Assembly (NCBI GenBank): GCA_026126215.1
Contig: JAHCJQ010000011.1
Span: forward strand, 1-54,133
Source: Alphaproteobacteria bacterium
GTDB taxonomy: Bacteria; Pseudomonadota; Alphaproteobacteria; Ferrovibrionales; Ferrovibrionaceae
Reading direction: 5' to 3'
Length of the DNA stretch: 54,133 nucleotides
Shown here: one piece after another, positions 44,554-53,390 of the stretch
Layout of the letters: each line of letters opens with the position of its first letter
Numbering within the stretch: position 1 is the first letter of the stretch
Notes under the pieces: model-generated
Told to the model about the DNA's origin: nothing
Database searches by the model: none
Seen by the model: only the letters and a program-made list of their open reading frames with translations
Translations under genes and position numbers: made by a program

Positions 44554-46189
44554 CGCCAACCCCTATGTCGGGTTGACTTATGCGCAGGCGCTCGATCGCC
44601 TTGTCGCAAAGTGGGGCGAGCGCGAGGCGCTGCGTTTCGGTGAGCGTCAGTGGACGTTTCGCGAAGCACGCCGGGAGATCGACCGGGTCTCGGCGCGGCT
44701 CCATGCGCTTGGGCTGCGGCAGGGTGATACGGTCGCGATCTGGATGCCGAACCGGCCTGAATTCCTGTGGACCTGGTTTGGCGCCTCGCAGATGGGTGTT
44801 ATGGCGGTGTTTCTCAACACACGCCTGCGCCGGGAGGAGTTCGTTTATCAGGTCGCGCAGTCGGATGCGCGGCTCGTCGTACTGCCCGGCGGTGGCGCAT
44901 TTCGGGACTTCATCGGCGAGTTCGTCGGGGAATGCCCTGAGATCCGGGAGCGCGCGCCTGGCAAAGTACGGTCCGCGAAGTTCCCGCGGCTTCTCGCCCT
45001 GGCCTGCTACGATGCGCCGCCGGCAGGGCTTGCCGGAGTCCTCGATTGGTCGCGCGACGATGCGGCGGCGCTGCCACCGGCACCGCGCGCGGAAGACCCC
45101 GAACAGCCGGCACTGATCGCTTACAGTTCTGGCACCACGGCGCTGCCGAAGGGCGCGATGCTGACTCACTGCATCTGGCGCAAGGCCTATGACGGCGGAT
45201 TGCGCATGGGTCTCGGTGCGGAGGACGGGCTTTATCTTTGCGTGCCGCTTTTCGGTGTTCTCGGTTCGCTGAACGGCGTGCTGAGCTTCTGGTCGCATGG
45301 CGCGCGGGTCGTCATGGAGGAGAGGTTCGATGCCGGACGCGCACTCGCCACGCTGGCCCGCGAACGGCTGAGCGCGATGCATCTGCTCCCGGCCATGATC
45401 CAGCAGATGATCGACCATCCGGATTTCCCCGGCACGGATCTGGCCGCCCTGCGGACGGGCGTGGTGCTCTCGAGCAATCCCGACGTGCTGCGCTCGGCGG
45501 CGAACGAGCTTGGCGTGCGTGGCATCGTCACCGGGTATGGCCTCACGGAATCCACCGGCCTCGTCACGCGCGTCGACTGGCGCGACCCGTTGGAGCGGCG
45601 TCTGACGAACCAGGGATTCCCGCTCCCCGACTGCCCGATCCGGGTGGTCGATCCCGATACCGGACGCGACCTGCCTGCAGGCGTGCAGGGAGAGATCTGG
45701 ATCGGCGGCTACAGCGTCATGCCCGGTTATTACAACAAGCCGGAGGAGTCCCGTGCCGCCATAACCGAAGATGGCTGGCTGCGCAGCGGAGATGCGGGCT
45801 ACTTCACTGAAGATGGAGCGCTGGTCTTTCTGCATCGTCTCAAGGACGGTTACAAGCACAAGGGCTTCAACGTCTCGACGCCTGAAGTCGAATCGGTCGC
45901 CATTCGGCATCCCTCGGTAAAATCGGTCGCGGTGGTCAGCGTTCCACATCGACTGTGGGGCGAGGTCGGCGTCGCATTCGTGATCCCGAAAGATGGTAGC
46001 CGCTTTGACGAGTCGGAGTTCATCGGTTTTCTGCGCAAGCGTCTGGCCGGGTTCAAGGTGCCCGCGCATGCCTTTGCCGTCGATTCATTCCCGCTCACAG
46101 GCGGGACCGAAAAAATCCAGAAGTTCAAGCTGAAGGAAAAGGCTCTGAACCTAGTGGCAGAGCGCGCGAAAGAGGGTGCGGAGGCCTGA
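44546..46189 (+). CDS. AMP-dependent acyl-CoA ligase (paralogue 4 of 5)
   Basis: A 547-residue ligase; the ATG at 44546 gives MPDANPYVGLTYAQ and overlaps the previous gene by 8 bases. A3 is YSSGTTALPKGA, A5 YGLTESTGLVTRVDW, A8 LRSGDAGYFTEDGALVFLHR and A10 TGGTEKIQKFKLKE. With its two neighbours it forms the only triple ligase set in the window. Substrate unknown. Confidence 0.92.
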   Translation: MPDANPYVGLTYAQALDRLVAKWGEREALRFGERQWTFREARREIDRVSARLHALGLRQGDTVAIWMPNRPEFLWTWFGASQMGVMAVFLNTRLRREEFVYQVAQSDARLVVLPGGGAFRDFIGEFVGECPEIRERAPGKVRSAKFPRLLALACYDAPPAGLAGVLDWSRDDAAALPPAPRAEDPEQPALIAYSSGTTALPKGAMLTHCIWRKAYDGGLRMGLGAEDGLYLCVPLFGVLGSLNGVLSFWSHGARVVMEERFDAGRALATLARERLSAMHLLPAMIQQMIDHPDFPGTDLAALRTGVVLSSNPDVLRSAANELGVRGIVTGYGLTESTGLVTRVDWRDPLERRLTNQGFPLPDCPIRVVDPDTGRDLPAGVQGEIWIGGYSVMPGYYNKPEESRAAITEDGWLRSGDAGYFTEDGALVFLHRLKDGYKHKGFNVSTPEVESVAIRHPSVKSVAVVSVPHRLWGEVGVAFVIPKDGSRFDESEFIGFLRKRLAGFKVPAHAFAVDSFPLTGGTEKIQKFKLKEKALNLVAERAKEGAEA

Positions 46190-46200
46190 CGCGCCCAGCC

Positions 46201-46219
46201 CTGACCGATGGCAGGTCAG
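46201..46219. other. Small hairpin in the gap between ligase and flavoprotein genes
   Basis: CTGACC (46201-46206) and GGTCAG (46214-46219) form a perfect 6-bp stem with a 7-base loop in the 93-base gap. It may set mRNA stability or a processing boundary; no promoter is evident here. Confidence 0.35.
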
Positions 46220-46282
46220 TAAGTGTCGACGCCGCGCGCGAACCGGGCACCGGCGGAGTAAGCGTTCATCTGGAGAGGAAAC

Positions 46283-47452
46283 ATGGATATCCTGGCCAAC
46301 AAGATCTACAGTGAGTCGGTTGCCATGGCGCGCGAGATTGCGCGCAAGGTAGTGCTGCCCAACTCCGAGAAGCACGACCAGGGCTACTCGATGCCGACGG
46401 AGATGCTCGATGCAATGCATCAGAGCGGGCTTCTGAAGCTCTGTGTGCCGCAAGATCTTGGGGGCAGGGGGACTGGTGTCATGGGCGGAAAAGATCCGCT
46501 CGCCTTTCTCCTGGTGATCGAGGAGATCGGCCGCGTTGACATGGCCGCCGCGCACTGTTTTCAGGTGCATTCCCATTCGGTACAGATGCTGGCCCACGGC
46601 GGCACGAAGGAGCAGCAGGCGCGCTGGTTCGAGCCGACGATCGCCAGGGGCGGCATCATCTCCTGGACCGGAAGCGAACCTGGCCGCACTGCCCGCGGCC
46701 AGTACAACCTGGTCTCCGATGCCAAGCGCAAGAATGGCGGCTATCTCCTGAACGGCATCAAGAACTACGGCACGAACGCCTCGATCGGTACCTGGAACAT
46801 CATCAGCGTATCGACCGAGGGCATGGACCCGGTCGGCGGCTTTCTGATGGTTGTGGTGCCGAAAGGCGCCAAGGGCATGAAGGTGGACGAGAGCTGGTGG
46901 CGGCCGACGGGAATGCGATCCTGCGTCAGCCCGAAGCTGATCCTTGAAAATCTCGAAGTGCCCGACAGTGACGTGCTGGTCGGTCCCGGCTACTATCCGA
47001 AATGCCAGGCCGGATCGCGCTGGCACCTGGGCTTTGGCGCGAACCATCTGGGCGCGGCCCAGGGCCTGCTCGATTTCGCCGTCGAATACCTGCCCAAGCG
47101 GGGCACGGCGGGAAGCCCGCATACGCAGCGGAGCCTCGGCGAGATGCGCATGCGCATCGCGGCGGCACGGGCGCTTCTCTACCAGGCGGCGGAACTCTGG
47201 GGAAGCAAGGATGTCAGGGCGGCGGAGGAACTGAGCCTCATGGCCAAGACGGTCTGCATCGGAGTCGCCGAATGGATGGTCAACGAGACCATCCGCATCG
47301 TCGGGACGACGGCGCTGCTCGAGACCTATCCATTGCCGCGCATGATCAGGGACATTCATGTGCATTCGACTCACGCCAATCTCGACAACACGGCGCAGTC
47401 GCTCGGCAAGGGCATTCTCGGAATGACCTACGACGCAACCCAACAGCAATAG
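46283..47452 (+). CDS. Acyl-CoA-dehydrogenase-fold flavoprotein (dehydrogenase or group D monooxygenase)
   Basis: A 389-residue protein with the acyl-CoA dehydrogenase fold. AAAHCFQVHSHSVQML near 90-105, SWTGSEPG near 127, GIKNYGTNAS near 159 and WWRPTGMRSCVSP near 206 are visible. Neither the IYEGT nor the ERL catalytic glutamate is present; the C-terminus is RMIRDIHVHSTHANLDNTAQSLG. Such endings are typical of DszC/SfnC-like flavin monooxygenases as well as atypical dehydrogenases. The flavin reductase at 22493 could supply reduced flavin. GAGAGGAA precedes the ATG. A similar protein starts at 53387. Confidence 0.82.
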   Translation: MDILANKIYSESVAMAREIARKVVLPNSEKHDQGYSMPTEMLDAMHQSGLLKLCVPQDLGGRGTGVMGGKDPLAFLLVIEEIGRVDMAAAHCFQVHSHSVQMLAHGGTKEQQARWFEPTIARGGIISWTGSEPGRTARGQYNLVSDAKRKNGGYLLNGIKNYGTNASIGTWNIISVSTEGMDPVGGFLMVVVPKGAKGMKVDESWWRPTGMRSCVSPKLILENLEVPDSDVLVGPGYYPKCQAGSRWHLGFGANHLGAAQGLLDFAVEYLPKRGTAGSPHTQRSLGEMRMRIAAARALLYQAAELWGSKDVRAAEELSLMAKTVCIGVAEWMVNETIRIVGTTALLETYPLPRMIRDIHVHSTHANLDNTAQSLGKGILGMTYDATQQQ

Positions 47453-47463
47453 GCGGAGCGGAC

Positions 47464-48237
47464 GTGCTTGAATTTCGCGAGGTAGGCAAGCGCTTCTACA
47501 AGGCCGACAGCGAGGTGCTCGCTCTCGAAAATGCCACCTTCGGCATATCCGAGGGCGAGTTCGTCGCGGTGGTGGGCCCGAGCGGCTGCGGGAAATCCAC
47601 GCTCCTCAATCTAGCCGCGGGCCTCAGCCCGCCATCCTACGGGCAGGTCCTCTATCGCGGCCAACCGGTGACCGGCATCAATACAAAGATCGGCTACATC
47701 ACCCAGCGGGATAACCTTCTGGAATGGGCGACCACTTACGAGAATATCGTTCTGGCGCTGCGGATCAGACGCTTGCCGAAGCGGGAGATTGCCCGTCTCG
47801 CCGACCAGTTTCTGCGCATGACGGGTCTGACGGACTTTGCCCGACACTATCCGGCGGAGCTTTCTGGTGGCATGCGCAAGCGCGTGGCGCTGGCGCGCAC
47901 GCTGATCTACTCCCCGGAACTGGTGATGATGGACGAGCCATTCAGCGCCCTCGATGCACATGTCAAAATGCTCATGCATGAGGAATTGCTGAAGATCTGG
48001 GAGACGGACCGCAAGACGATACTCTTCATCACGCACGATCTGGCAGAGGCGATCACGCTGGCCGACCGCATCGTGGTCATGTCGGCACGACCCGGCCGGG
48101 TCAAACTCGAACTGCCGATCGACTTGCCGCGACCGCGCGATCCGTTCCTCATTCATACCAGACCGGAATTCATCGCGCTGTATGAGCAGCTCTGGTCGGC
48201 GCTGAAGGAAGACATCCGGCGCGGCGAGAACGTCTAG
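47464..48237 (+). CDS. ABC transporter ATPase, NitT/TauT (SsuB/TauB) family
   Basis: A 257-residue ATPase beginning with GTG after GGCGGAG. Walker A is GPSGCGKST (near 38-46), the Q-loop YITQRDNLLEW, the signature LSGGMRKR, Walker B MMDEPFSALD and the H-loop ITHDLAEAI. It pairs with the permease gene that follows and, by family, with the two binding proteins at 39236 and 40296. Confidence 0.94.
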   Translation: MLEFREVGKRFYKADSEVLALENATFGISEGEFVAVVGPSGCGKSTLLNLAAGLSPPSYGQVLYRGQPVTGINTKIGYITQRDNLLEWATTYENIVLALRIRRLPKREIARLADQFLRMTGLTDFARHYPAELSGGMRKRVALARTLIYSPELVMMDEPFSALDAHVKMLMHEELLKIWETDRKTILFITHDLAEAITLADRIVVMSARPGRVKLELPIDLPRPRDPFLIHTRPEFIALYEQLWSALKEDIRRGENV

Positions 48238-48246
48238 GGGGACGCC

Positions 48247-49080
48247 ATGACAGAAGTAGCAGCCGTGGGCAGCCGTTCGCGCGAGGAAGAACTTCGCGAG
48301 ATCCGGGTCGATCCGACGCGAGCCGCCATGATCCTATGGGCGAAGCGCATATTGCTGTTCGCGGTTCTACTCGGCATCTGGGAAGCAGGCGCCAGGTGGG
48401 GCTGGTTCAATCCGTTCTTCTCCAGCTATCCGAGCGAGATCTTCCGTGCGCTGGCCCAACTCGCCAGGGACGGTGATATCGTCCAGCATGTACCGATTAC
48501 CATGATCGAGGCGATCGTGGGATTCATCTGCGGAACGGTGGTCGGCGGGATCATCGGCTTCATATTCGGCTGGTTCCAGCGGATCGCGGAGTTGCTCGAC
48601 CCCTTTATCATTGCCATCTACAGCCTGCCGAAAGTGGCCCTGGCGCCGCTCTTTATCCTTTGGTTCGGCATCGGCATCCAGGCGAAGATCATCCTGACCG
48701 CGACCATCGTCTTCTTCCTGGTCTTCTTCAACACCTATGCCGGGGTACGAGACACCTCCCGCGAGTTGATCAACATCGTCCGCCTGATGGGGGCGCGGAC
48801 CCACGAGGTGCTCTGGCGCGTGGTCCTGCCATCCGCTCTCACGGCTATTTTCGTAGGCCTGCGCGTTTCCGTTCCCTATGCGCTGATCGGAGCGGTCGTC
48901 GGCGAGATGATGGCGTCGAACCGTGGCGTCGGCTTCCTTCTGACGCGGGCTACAGGCCAGTTCGATACGGCGGGGGCCTTCGCCGCGCTGTTCATACTCA
49001 TCGTCATCTCTACCGTGTTCAATACGGGGATCGTTGCGCTGGAGCGCTACCTGTTGCGCTGGAAGAAGGTGCAGCGGTGA
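48247..49080 (+). CDS. ABC transporter permease, NitT/TauT (SsuC/TauC) family
   Basis: A 277-residue permease with about six membrane segments. LLGIWEAGARWGWFNPFFSSYPSEI near 39-63, LYSLPKVALAPLFILWFGIG-type helix near 125-141 and the EAA-like loop RLMGARTHEVLWRVVLPSALTAIFVGLRV are typical. It overlaps the next gene by 4 bases (GTGA). An unusually long polar N-terminus of ~27 residues precedes the first helix. Confidence 0.94.
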   Translation: MTEVAAVGSRSREEELREIRVDPTRAAMILWAKRILLFAVLLGIWEAGARWGWFNPFFSSYPSEIFRALAQLARDGDIVQHVPITMIEAIVGFICGTVVGGIIGFIFGWFQRIAELLDPFIIAIYSLPKVALAPLFILWFGIGIQAKIILTATIVFFLVFFNTYAGVRDTSRELINIVRLMGARTHEVLWRVVLPSALTAIFVGLRVSVPYALIGAVVGEMMASNRGVGFLLTRATGQFDTAGAFAALFILIVISTVFNTGIVALERYLLRWKKVQR

Positions 49081-50063
49081 CGCAATCCGAGGATCGCGTC
49101 GCGCGGCTCTGCCGGCTGCTCGGCATCGTTCATCCGATCATTCAGGGCGGGATGACTGCGGTTGGCACGGCGCCTCTCGCCGCCGCGGTTTCGGCTGGCG
49201 GAGGGCTGGGGCTGGTCTCGGCCGGTCGCATGCGGGCACCGGATTTCGGCGCGGAAATCGATCTGGCCCTGGCTGCCACCGATCGGCCAGTCGGCGTCAA
49301 CATTCCGGTAGGGCGCGATGCGGAGCAGATGAGAGGCTATCTGGATGAAGCTCTTCGCCGGCGCATTGCCCTGGTGGTGCTCGGTGGCGGGAATCCGGCG
49401 CCCTGGGCGGAAACAGTGATGGCGAGAGGGTGTCGCCTCGCCATTGTCACTGCCACGCCGGCACAGGCCCACAAGGCGCAGGTGCTGGGGGCCAATGCAG
49501 TTGTCGTGGCCGGTCATGAGGCGGGCGGCAAGGCGGGCGCCGACGAAATTGGCGGCATGGTCCTCGTTCCGGCGATCGTCGATGCGGTCTCCATTCCTGT
49601 GATCGCCACCGGCGGAATTGTCGATGGACGCGGCGCCGCCGCGGCGATCTGTCTGGGGGCTTCCGCCGTCCAGTTAGGTACGCGATTCATGCTGAGCGAG
49701 GAATCGCCGCTGCATCCTGCAACCAAGCAGGCCATGCTGGCGGCCTGCATTTCCGATACGATGATCATCGCAAGGCGCTTTGGCATGGCGCGGCGGATGC
49801 TCGGAACGCCGGCAGCGCGCAGAGTGGTCGAGTGCGAAACGGATGCCGACCTCGACACGATCATCTCGATGCTGTCGGGCGCGCACAGCACGCGCGGGCT
49901 GATCGGCGGCGATCTGGCGGAAGGGCTGGTTTCCTGTGGCCAGGGTGTGGGGCGGATCACGACCATAGAACCGGCTGGCGAGATCGTGCGCCGCATCGCA
50001 GGGGAAATGCGCGAAGTCCTGAACCTTGCCCGGCAGGCCGTCGAACGGCTGGAGATGGTCTAG
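49077..50063 (+). CDS. Nitronate monooxygenase / FabK-like flavoprotein
   Basis: A 328-residue FMN TIM-barrel protein of the 2-nitropropane dioxygenase family: PIIQGGM near residue 20, SAGGGLGLVS near 39, the catalytic-region AGHEAGG near 146, IPVIATGGIVDGRGAAAA near 175 and VQLGTRFMLSEES near 200. Members oxidise nitronates or reduce enoyl groups (FabK). Its operon with ligases and a NitT/TauT transporter suggests a catabolic role. The stop codon TAG coincides with the left end of the 175-bp element. Confidence 0.88.
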   Translation: MTQSEDRVARLCRLLGIVHPIIQGGMTAVGTAPLAAAVSAGGGLGLVSAGRMRAPDFGAEIDLALAATDRPVGVNIPVGRDAEQMRGYLDEALRRRIALVVLGGGNPAPWAETVMARGCRLAIVTATPAQAHKAQVLGANAVVVAGHEAGGKAGADEIGGMVLVPAIVDAVSIPVIATGGIVDGRGAAAAICLGASAVQLGTRFMLSEESPLHPATKQAMLAACISDTMIIARRFGMARRMLGTPAARRVVECETDADLDTIISMLSGAHSTRGLIGGDLAEGLVSCGQGVGRITTIEPAGEIVRRIAGEMREVLNLARQAVERLEMV

Positions 50064-50235
50064 AGCCTTTCACCGCGGGATGGAAGCGTTCTGACGTGGC
50101 GGAGTTGGGACGGGCCGAGGAAGTCGGCGCAGGTCGTGGCGGGGCTGCTCCCTGAGCCGGCTGACGCTGTCCATCGGCGCAATCCCCCCCCGTCCGACCA
50201 ACAGAACCGTTTCCATCTCACGGTGAATGACTCTA
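50061..50235. mobile_element. 175-bp MITE-like element with ~31-bp terminal inverted repeats and TA ends
   Basis: The left arm (50062-50092) and the right arm (50203-50234) are inverted copies: both read AGAG, then TTCACCG after two or three changed bases, then GATGGAA and TTCT. About 26 of 31 aligned bases agree with one gap. Both ends are bounded by TA, the target duplicated by IS630/mariner-type elements. The ~110-base GC-rich centre codes nothing. The terminal TAG supplies the stop codons of both convergent flanking genes. No transposase is in the window, so any movement would be in trans. Confidence 0.75.
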
Positions 50236-51534
50236 GGGAACGCGAGCTTCGGGTGGCTTGTCGCTGGTGCGGGTGTAGATCAGCGCGACCAGTACGAAGA
50301 CGGCGCTGATAGCCATGAATACGGCGCGGTAGGCAGCATCCGAACCGATCAGTCCTGGATCGGCGAAGGCGCGCACGACGAAACTTGATGTCGTCTGGGT
50401 GAGAAAGACACCGCAGACCGAGAGAGCGGTCACCGTGGCCACCGCGCGGCCGGTGAGCGCGCGGGGAAACATCGACTGGCAATGAACCGTGGAGACCAGA
50501 TAGACCGGCGCCAGAAGCCCGATGCCGATCATCAGGGCAATGGCGAGCGGCAGGCTCTCGCCACCGATCCATCCGAGCAGCAGGAACTGCACCGATTGCA
50601 ATGAAGCGCAGGTGACCACCAGCCATTTGCGCGAATTGAACAACCGCTCGAGTGCGCCGAAACCAAGCGCGGCGACCAGGTGGCAGGCGAAGACGACGAA
50701 GAGCACATGGCCGCGCGTGATTGCGTCGAGACCATGCACCTCCAGCAGGAACGGCCCACCCCAGAGTCCGACCGTCATCTGCATCGGAGTATATAGAACG
50801 AGTGAAACGATGAGGATCGGCCGCACCGCCGGCTCGCGCAGCACGCGCAGGAAGCCGCCCAGGCTCTGCAGCAATGTTTCCGTCGAATCTGCCGTGGCCA
50901 CGTGGGACTGTGGATGGTCCTTGATGAAGCGCAGAGCGATTACCACGAGCAGCCCGGCTATGACAGCGAGGCCGGCCATGGTCGGACGCCAGCCGAGCCA
51001 TTCGATCGAGGCGGCGAGGGGCGTGGTGGCCAGCAGTCCGCCACAGCCACCTACCGCGGTGATCCGGCCCGACCAGGCGGTCAGGCGGCCGGGCGCGGTC
51101 CAGCGGGTGAACAGGACCATGCTCGACATGAAGACCGCACTGAATCCCATGCCGATGAAGGCCCGCGCCACTACCAGGGCAATCCAGCTCTCGGCGATTG
51201 CAAAGAGCGCGGTGCCGAGGACGCCGATGCTGACCAGCGCCGTCATGCAGCGGCGTGGACCATACCGGTCGAGGAAGATGCCATAGGGGATCATCGTTGC
51301 CCCGGCGGCCAGGAAGAGAGCGGCCATGATCGAGGCAAGCTCCCGGGCATCGAAACCAAGTTCCTGGTTGAGCACGGGCGAGAGAACGGCACCGGCGCTA
51401 CGATGCATCTGGCCGCAGGCATAGAGACCGGCCAGGATGAGGAACATGGCGAGGAAAAGCCGCCCTTCCCCGGACTTGCGCTCCGGTGTTCCCTCGCTCC
51501 TGGCATGCCGCTGGCCGGTGGAAATATCGTTCAT
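50233..51534 (-). CDS. Major facilitator superfamily transporter
   Basis: The chosen ATG gives 433 residues and twelve hydrophobic segments. The MFS loop motif appears as GIFLDRYGPRRC near 87-98, and the middle loop lies near 205-225. The longer frame would include the promoter candidate upstream, so it was not used, although no good ribosome site precedes the ATG. Resembles carboxylate-type MFS uptake or efflux carriers; the solute is not known. Its stop (TAG) is provided by the right end of the 175-bp element. Confidence 0.9.
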   Translation of the reverse strand: MNDISTGQRHARSEGTPERKSGEGRLFLAMFLILAGLYACGQMHRSAGAVLSPVLNQELGFDARELASIMAALFLAAGATMIPYGIFLDRYGPRRCMTALVSIGVLGTALFAIAESWIALVVARAFIGMGFSAVFMSSMVLFTRWTAPGRLTAWSGRITAVGGCGGLLATTPLAASIEWLGWRPTMAGLAVIAGLLVVIALRFIKDHPQSHVATADSTETLLQSLGGFLRVLREPAVRPILIVSLVLYTPMQMTVGLWGGPFLLEVHGLDAITRGHVLFVVFACHLVAALGFGALERLFNSRKWLVVTCASLQSVQFLLLGWIGGESLPLAIALMIGIGLLAPVYLVSTVHCQSMFPRALTGRAVATVTALSVCGVFLTQTTSSFVVRAFADPGLIGSDAAYRAVFMAISAVFVLVALIYTRTSDKPPEARVP

Positions 51535-51604
51535 GGGGAAGTGACCGTCCGGTTCTACCGACTGATTAGGGCCTTCATCTTGCGGCAGGCCGCAGCGGAG
51601 TCCG

Positions 51605-51657
51605 ATAAGACTACATCGCATAGTAGATGACAATTTTTATTGATTGTGTTCATATCT
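51605..51657. promoter_or_regulatory. Divergent promoter region: sigma-70 pair leftward plus conserved box
   Basis: For the MFS gene, TTGTCA (minus strand, 51633-51628) and TCTTAT (51610-51605) are 17 bases apart, a good sigma-70 pair. Overlapping and just upstream is the AT-rich box 51630-51653, nearly identical to 31371-31394. CTAC/GTAG arms (51611-51626) fill the spacer. The ligase gene lies about 100 bases to the right. Confidence 0.5.
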
Positions 51658-51755
51658 CTAACAACAAAACTGGGACACTTATTCAAGCACAGCATTGGGT
51701 GCGGCTCTTTCGCCCCGGTGATATCGGTACATTCTGCTTTGGTCGGTGATCGGGG

Positions 51756-53390
51756 ATGAAATGGGTTGAGAAGACCTTCGCGGAGGCTCTGGCCTGGGGA
51801 GCATCGACGCACGGGGCGCGCGAAGCGCTGGTACATGGTTCCACGCGGCTGACATTTGCCCAACTCGCGGCGCGCGCCGATGCCTTTGCCGCCGGACTGC
51901 TTGCGCGCGGCGTTCGGCCCGGCGACAAAGTCGGTGTCTGGCTTCCAGACTGTGTCGAATGGATCGTCGCCCGCTGGGCGATCACTTCCATAGGCGCCGT
52001 CCTCGTTCCGATCAACACGCGCTTTCGCGATGCCGATCTTGGATACGTCCTCAAGCAGTCCGATTGCCGCGCGCTGATCCTGACGGCGCGCTGGAAATCG
52101 GTGGCCTACCTCTCGATCCTGGAATCGGTGCTGCCCGAATATGCGGGGCAGAAGCCAGGCGGCTGGGCTGCCGGTAGTCTGCCGGAACTGCGCCTCGTGA
52201 TCGGCGTGGGCGAGGGGTTCCCGGACGCGATCCTGGCCTTCGCAGATATCGAGGAGGAAGGACGCCGCTGGAGTCGTGCAGGCGAAATGCTGGCCGAGGC
52301 GCGCTCGAAGCTCCGCCCGGACGACATCGCGCAGATTCTCTACACCTCGGGAACCACGTCATTTCCCAAGGGCGCGATGGTCCGTCATGGGGCGCTGCTC
52401 CAGAACAACTTCAACACCATTGCCAGGATGAACCTGACAACGGCCGACCGCTATCTGGCGACCTCGCCGCTGTTCAGCGCGACCGGCACGTCTTTCACCT
52501 TGTCCCCCTTTCTCGCCGGTGGATGTCAGGTGCTTACCGATGGCTTTTCGGCGGAGGCATTCTGCCGCCTGGTGGAGGCGGAGCGGATCAGCATGAGCTT
52601 CTTCGTTGAGCCGATGGTGCACGACCTGCGTGGTTTCGCCGGACTCCCGGGTTTCGATATGCGGAGCCTGCGTACCGGCACGGGCGCCCCGCTGACCCGC
52701 GCTTCCTTTACCTGGCTGGTCGAGGAACTGGGATGCCGCGAACTGACCAACGTTTACGGCCTCTCCGAAACCTCCAACGCCGTCTGCCGGAGTTTCGGCA
52801 CGGACCCTCTCGAGCAACGCATGGAATCGAGCGGCCGGCCGATGCCCGGCGTGACCCTGCGCATCGACGATATCGACACGGGCGAGACACTGCCGGCGGG
52901 CAAGGTCGGAGAGATCCGCGTCAAGGGCTACACGGTGACCGCCGGCTATTACAAGATGCCCGAAGAGACGGCCAAGGCCATTGATGGCGATGGCTGGCTG
53001 CATACCGGCGATCTCGGTGAGCTGACGCCCGATGGCCGGCTGATTTTCCGAGGGCGGATCAAGGAAATGATCAAGCCCGGCGGTTTCAACGTCGCCACGC
53101 TGGAGATCGAGGAGTTCATCAAATCGTTCCCCGGCATCAAGGAAGCGGTCGTCGTCGGCGTGCCCGATCCGCGGCAGGGCGAGGTTGGTTATGCCTTCGT
53201 CGAATCGATGACCGGAGCCAGGCCGGCTGCCGACGAACTCATCGCCTACTGCCGGGCTCATATCGCTTCGTACAAGGTACCCGCGTATGTGGAATTCGTC
53301 ACCGAATGGCCGATCACGCCGACGGGCAAGCTTCGCAAGCTGGAGCTGAAGGATCGTGCGGGCGAGAGAACAAGGACTGGGACAGGATGA
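51756..53390 (+). CDS. AMP-dependent acyl-CoA ligase (paralogue 5 of 5, FadD-like)
   Basis: A 544-residue ligase that differs from the other four: A3 is YTSGTTSFPKGAM, A5 YGLSETSNAVCRSFG, A8 LHTGDLGELTPDGRLIFRGR and A10 ITPTGKLRKLELKD. It resembles FadD3/medium-chain type ligases more than its window paralogues. Its stop overlaps the following flavoprotein start by 4 bases, so acid activation and flavin oxidation are coupled. Ribosome site is weak. Confidence 0.92.
   Translation: MKWVEKTFAEALAWGASTHGAREALVHGSTRLTFAQLAARADAFAAGLLARGVRPGDKVGVWLPDCVEWIVARWAITSIGAVLVPINTRFRDADLGYVLKQSDCRALILTARWKSVAYLSILESVLPEYAGQKPGGWAAGSLPELRLVIGVGEGFPDAILAFADIEEEGRRWSRAGEMLAEARSKLRPDDIAQILYTSGTTSFPKGAMVRHGALLQNNFNTIARMNLTTADRYLATSPLFSATGTSFTLSPFLAGGCQVLTDGFSAEAFCRLVEAERISMSFFVEPMVHDLRGFAGLPGFDMRSLRTGTGAPLTRASFTWLVEELGCRELTNVYGLSETSNAVCRSFGTDPLEQRMESSGRPMPGVTLRIDDIDTGETLPAGKVGEIRVKGYTVTAGYYKMPEETAKAIDGDGWLHTGDLGELTPDGRLIFRGRIKEMIKPGGFNVATLEIEEFIKSFPGIKEAVVVGVPDPRQGEVGYAFVESMTGARPAADELIAYCRAHIASYKVPAYVEFVTEWPITPTGKLRKLELKDRAGERTRTGTG

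Noticed and set aside
50060..51001. Leftward open frame running through the 175-bp element
   Set aside because: Not in the frame of the MFS gene; its translation is low-complexity and has no family features.
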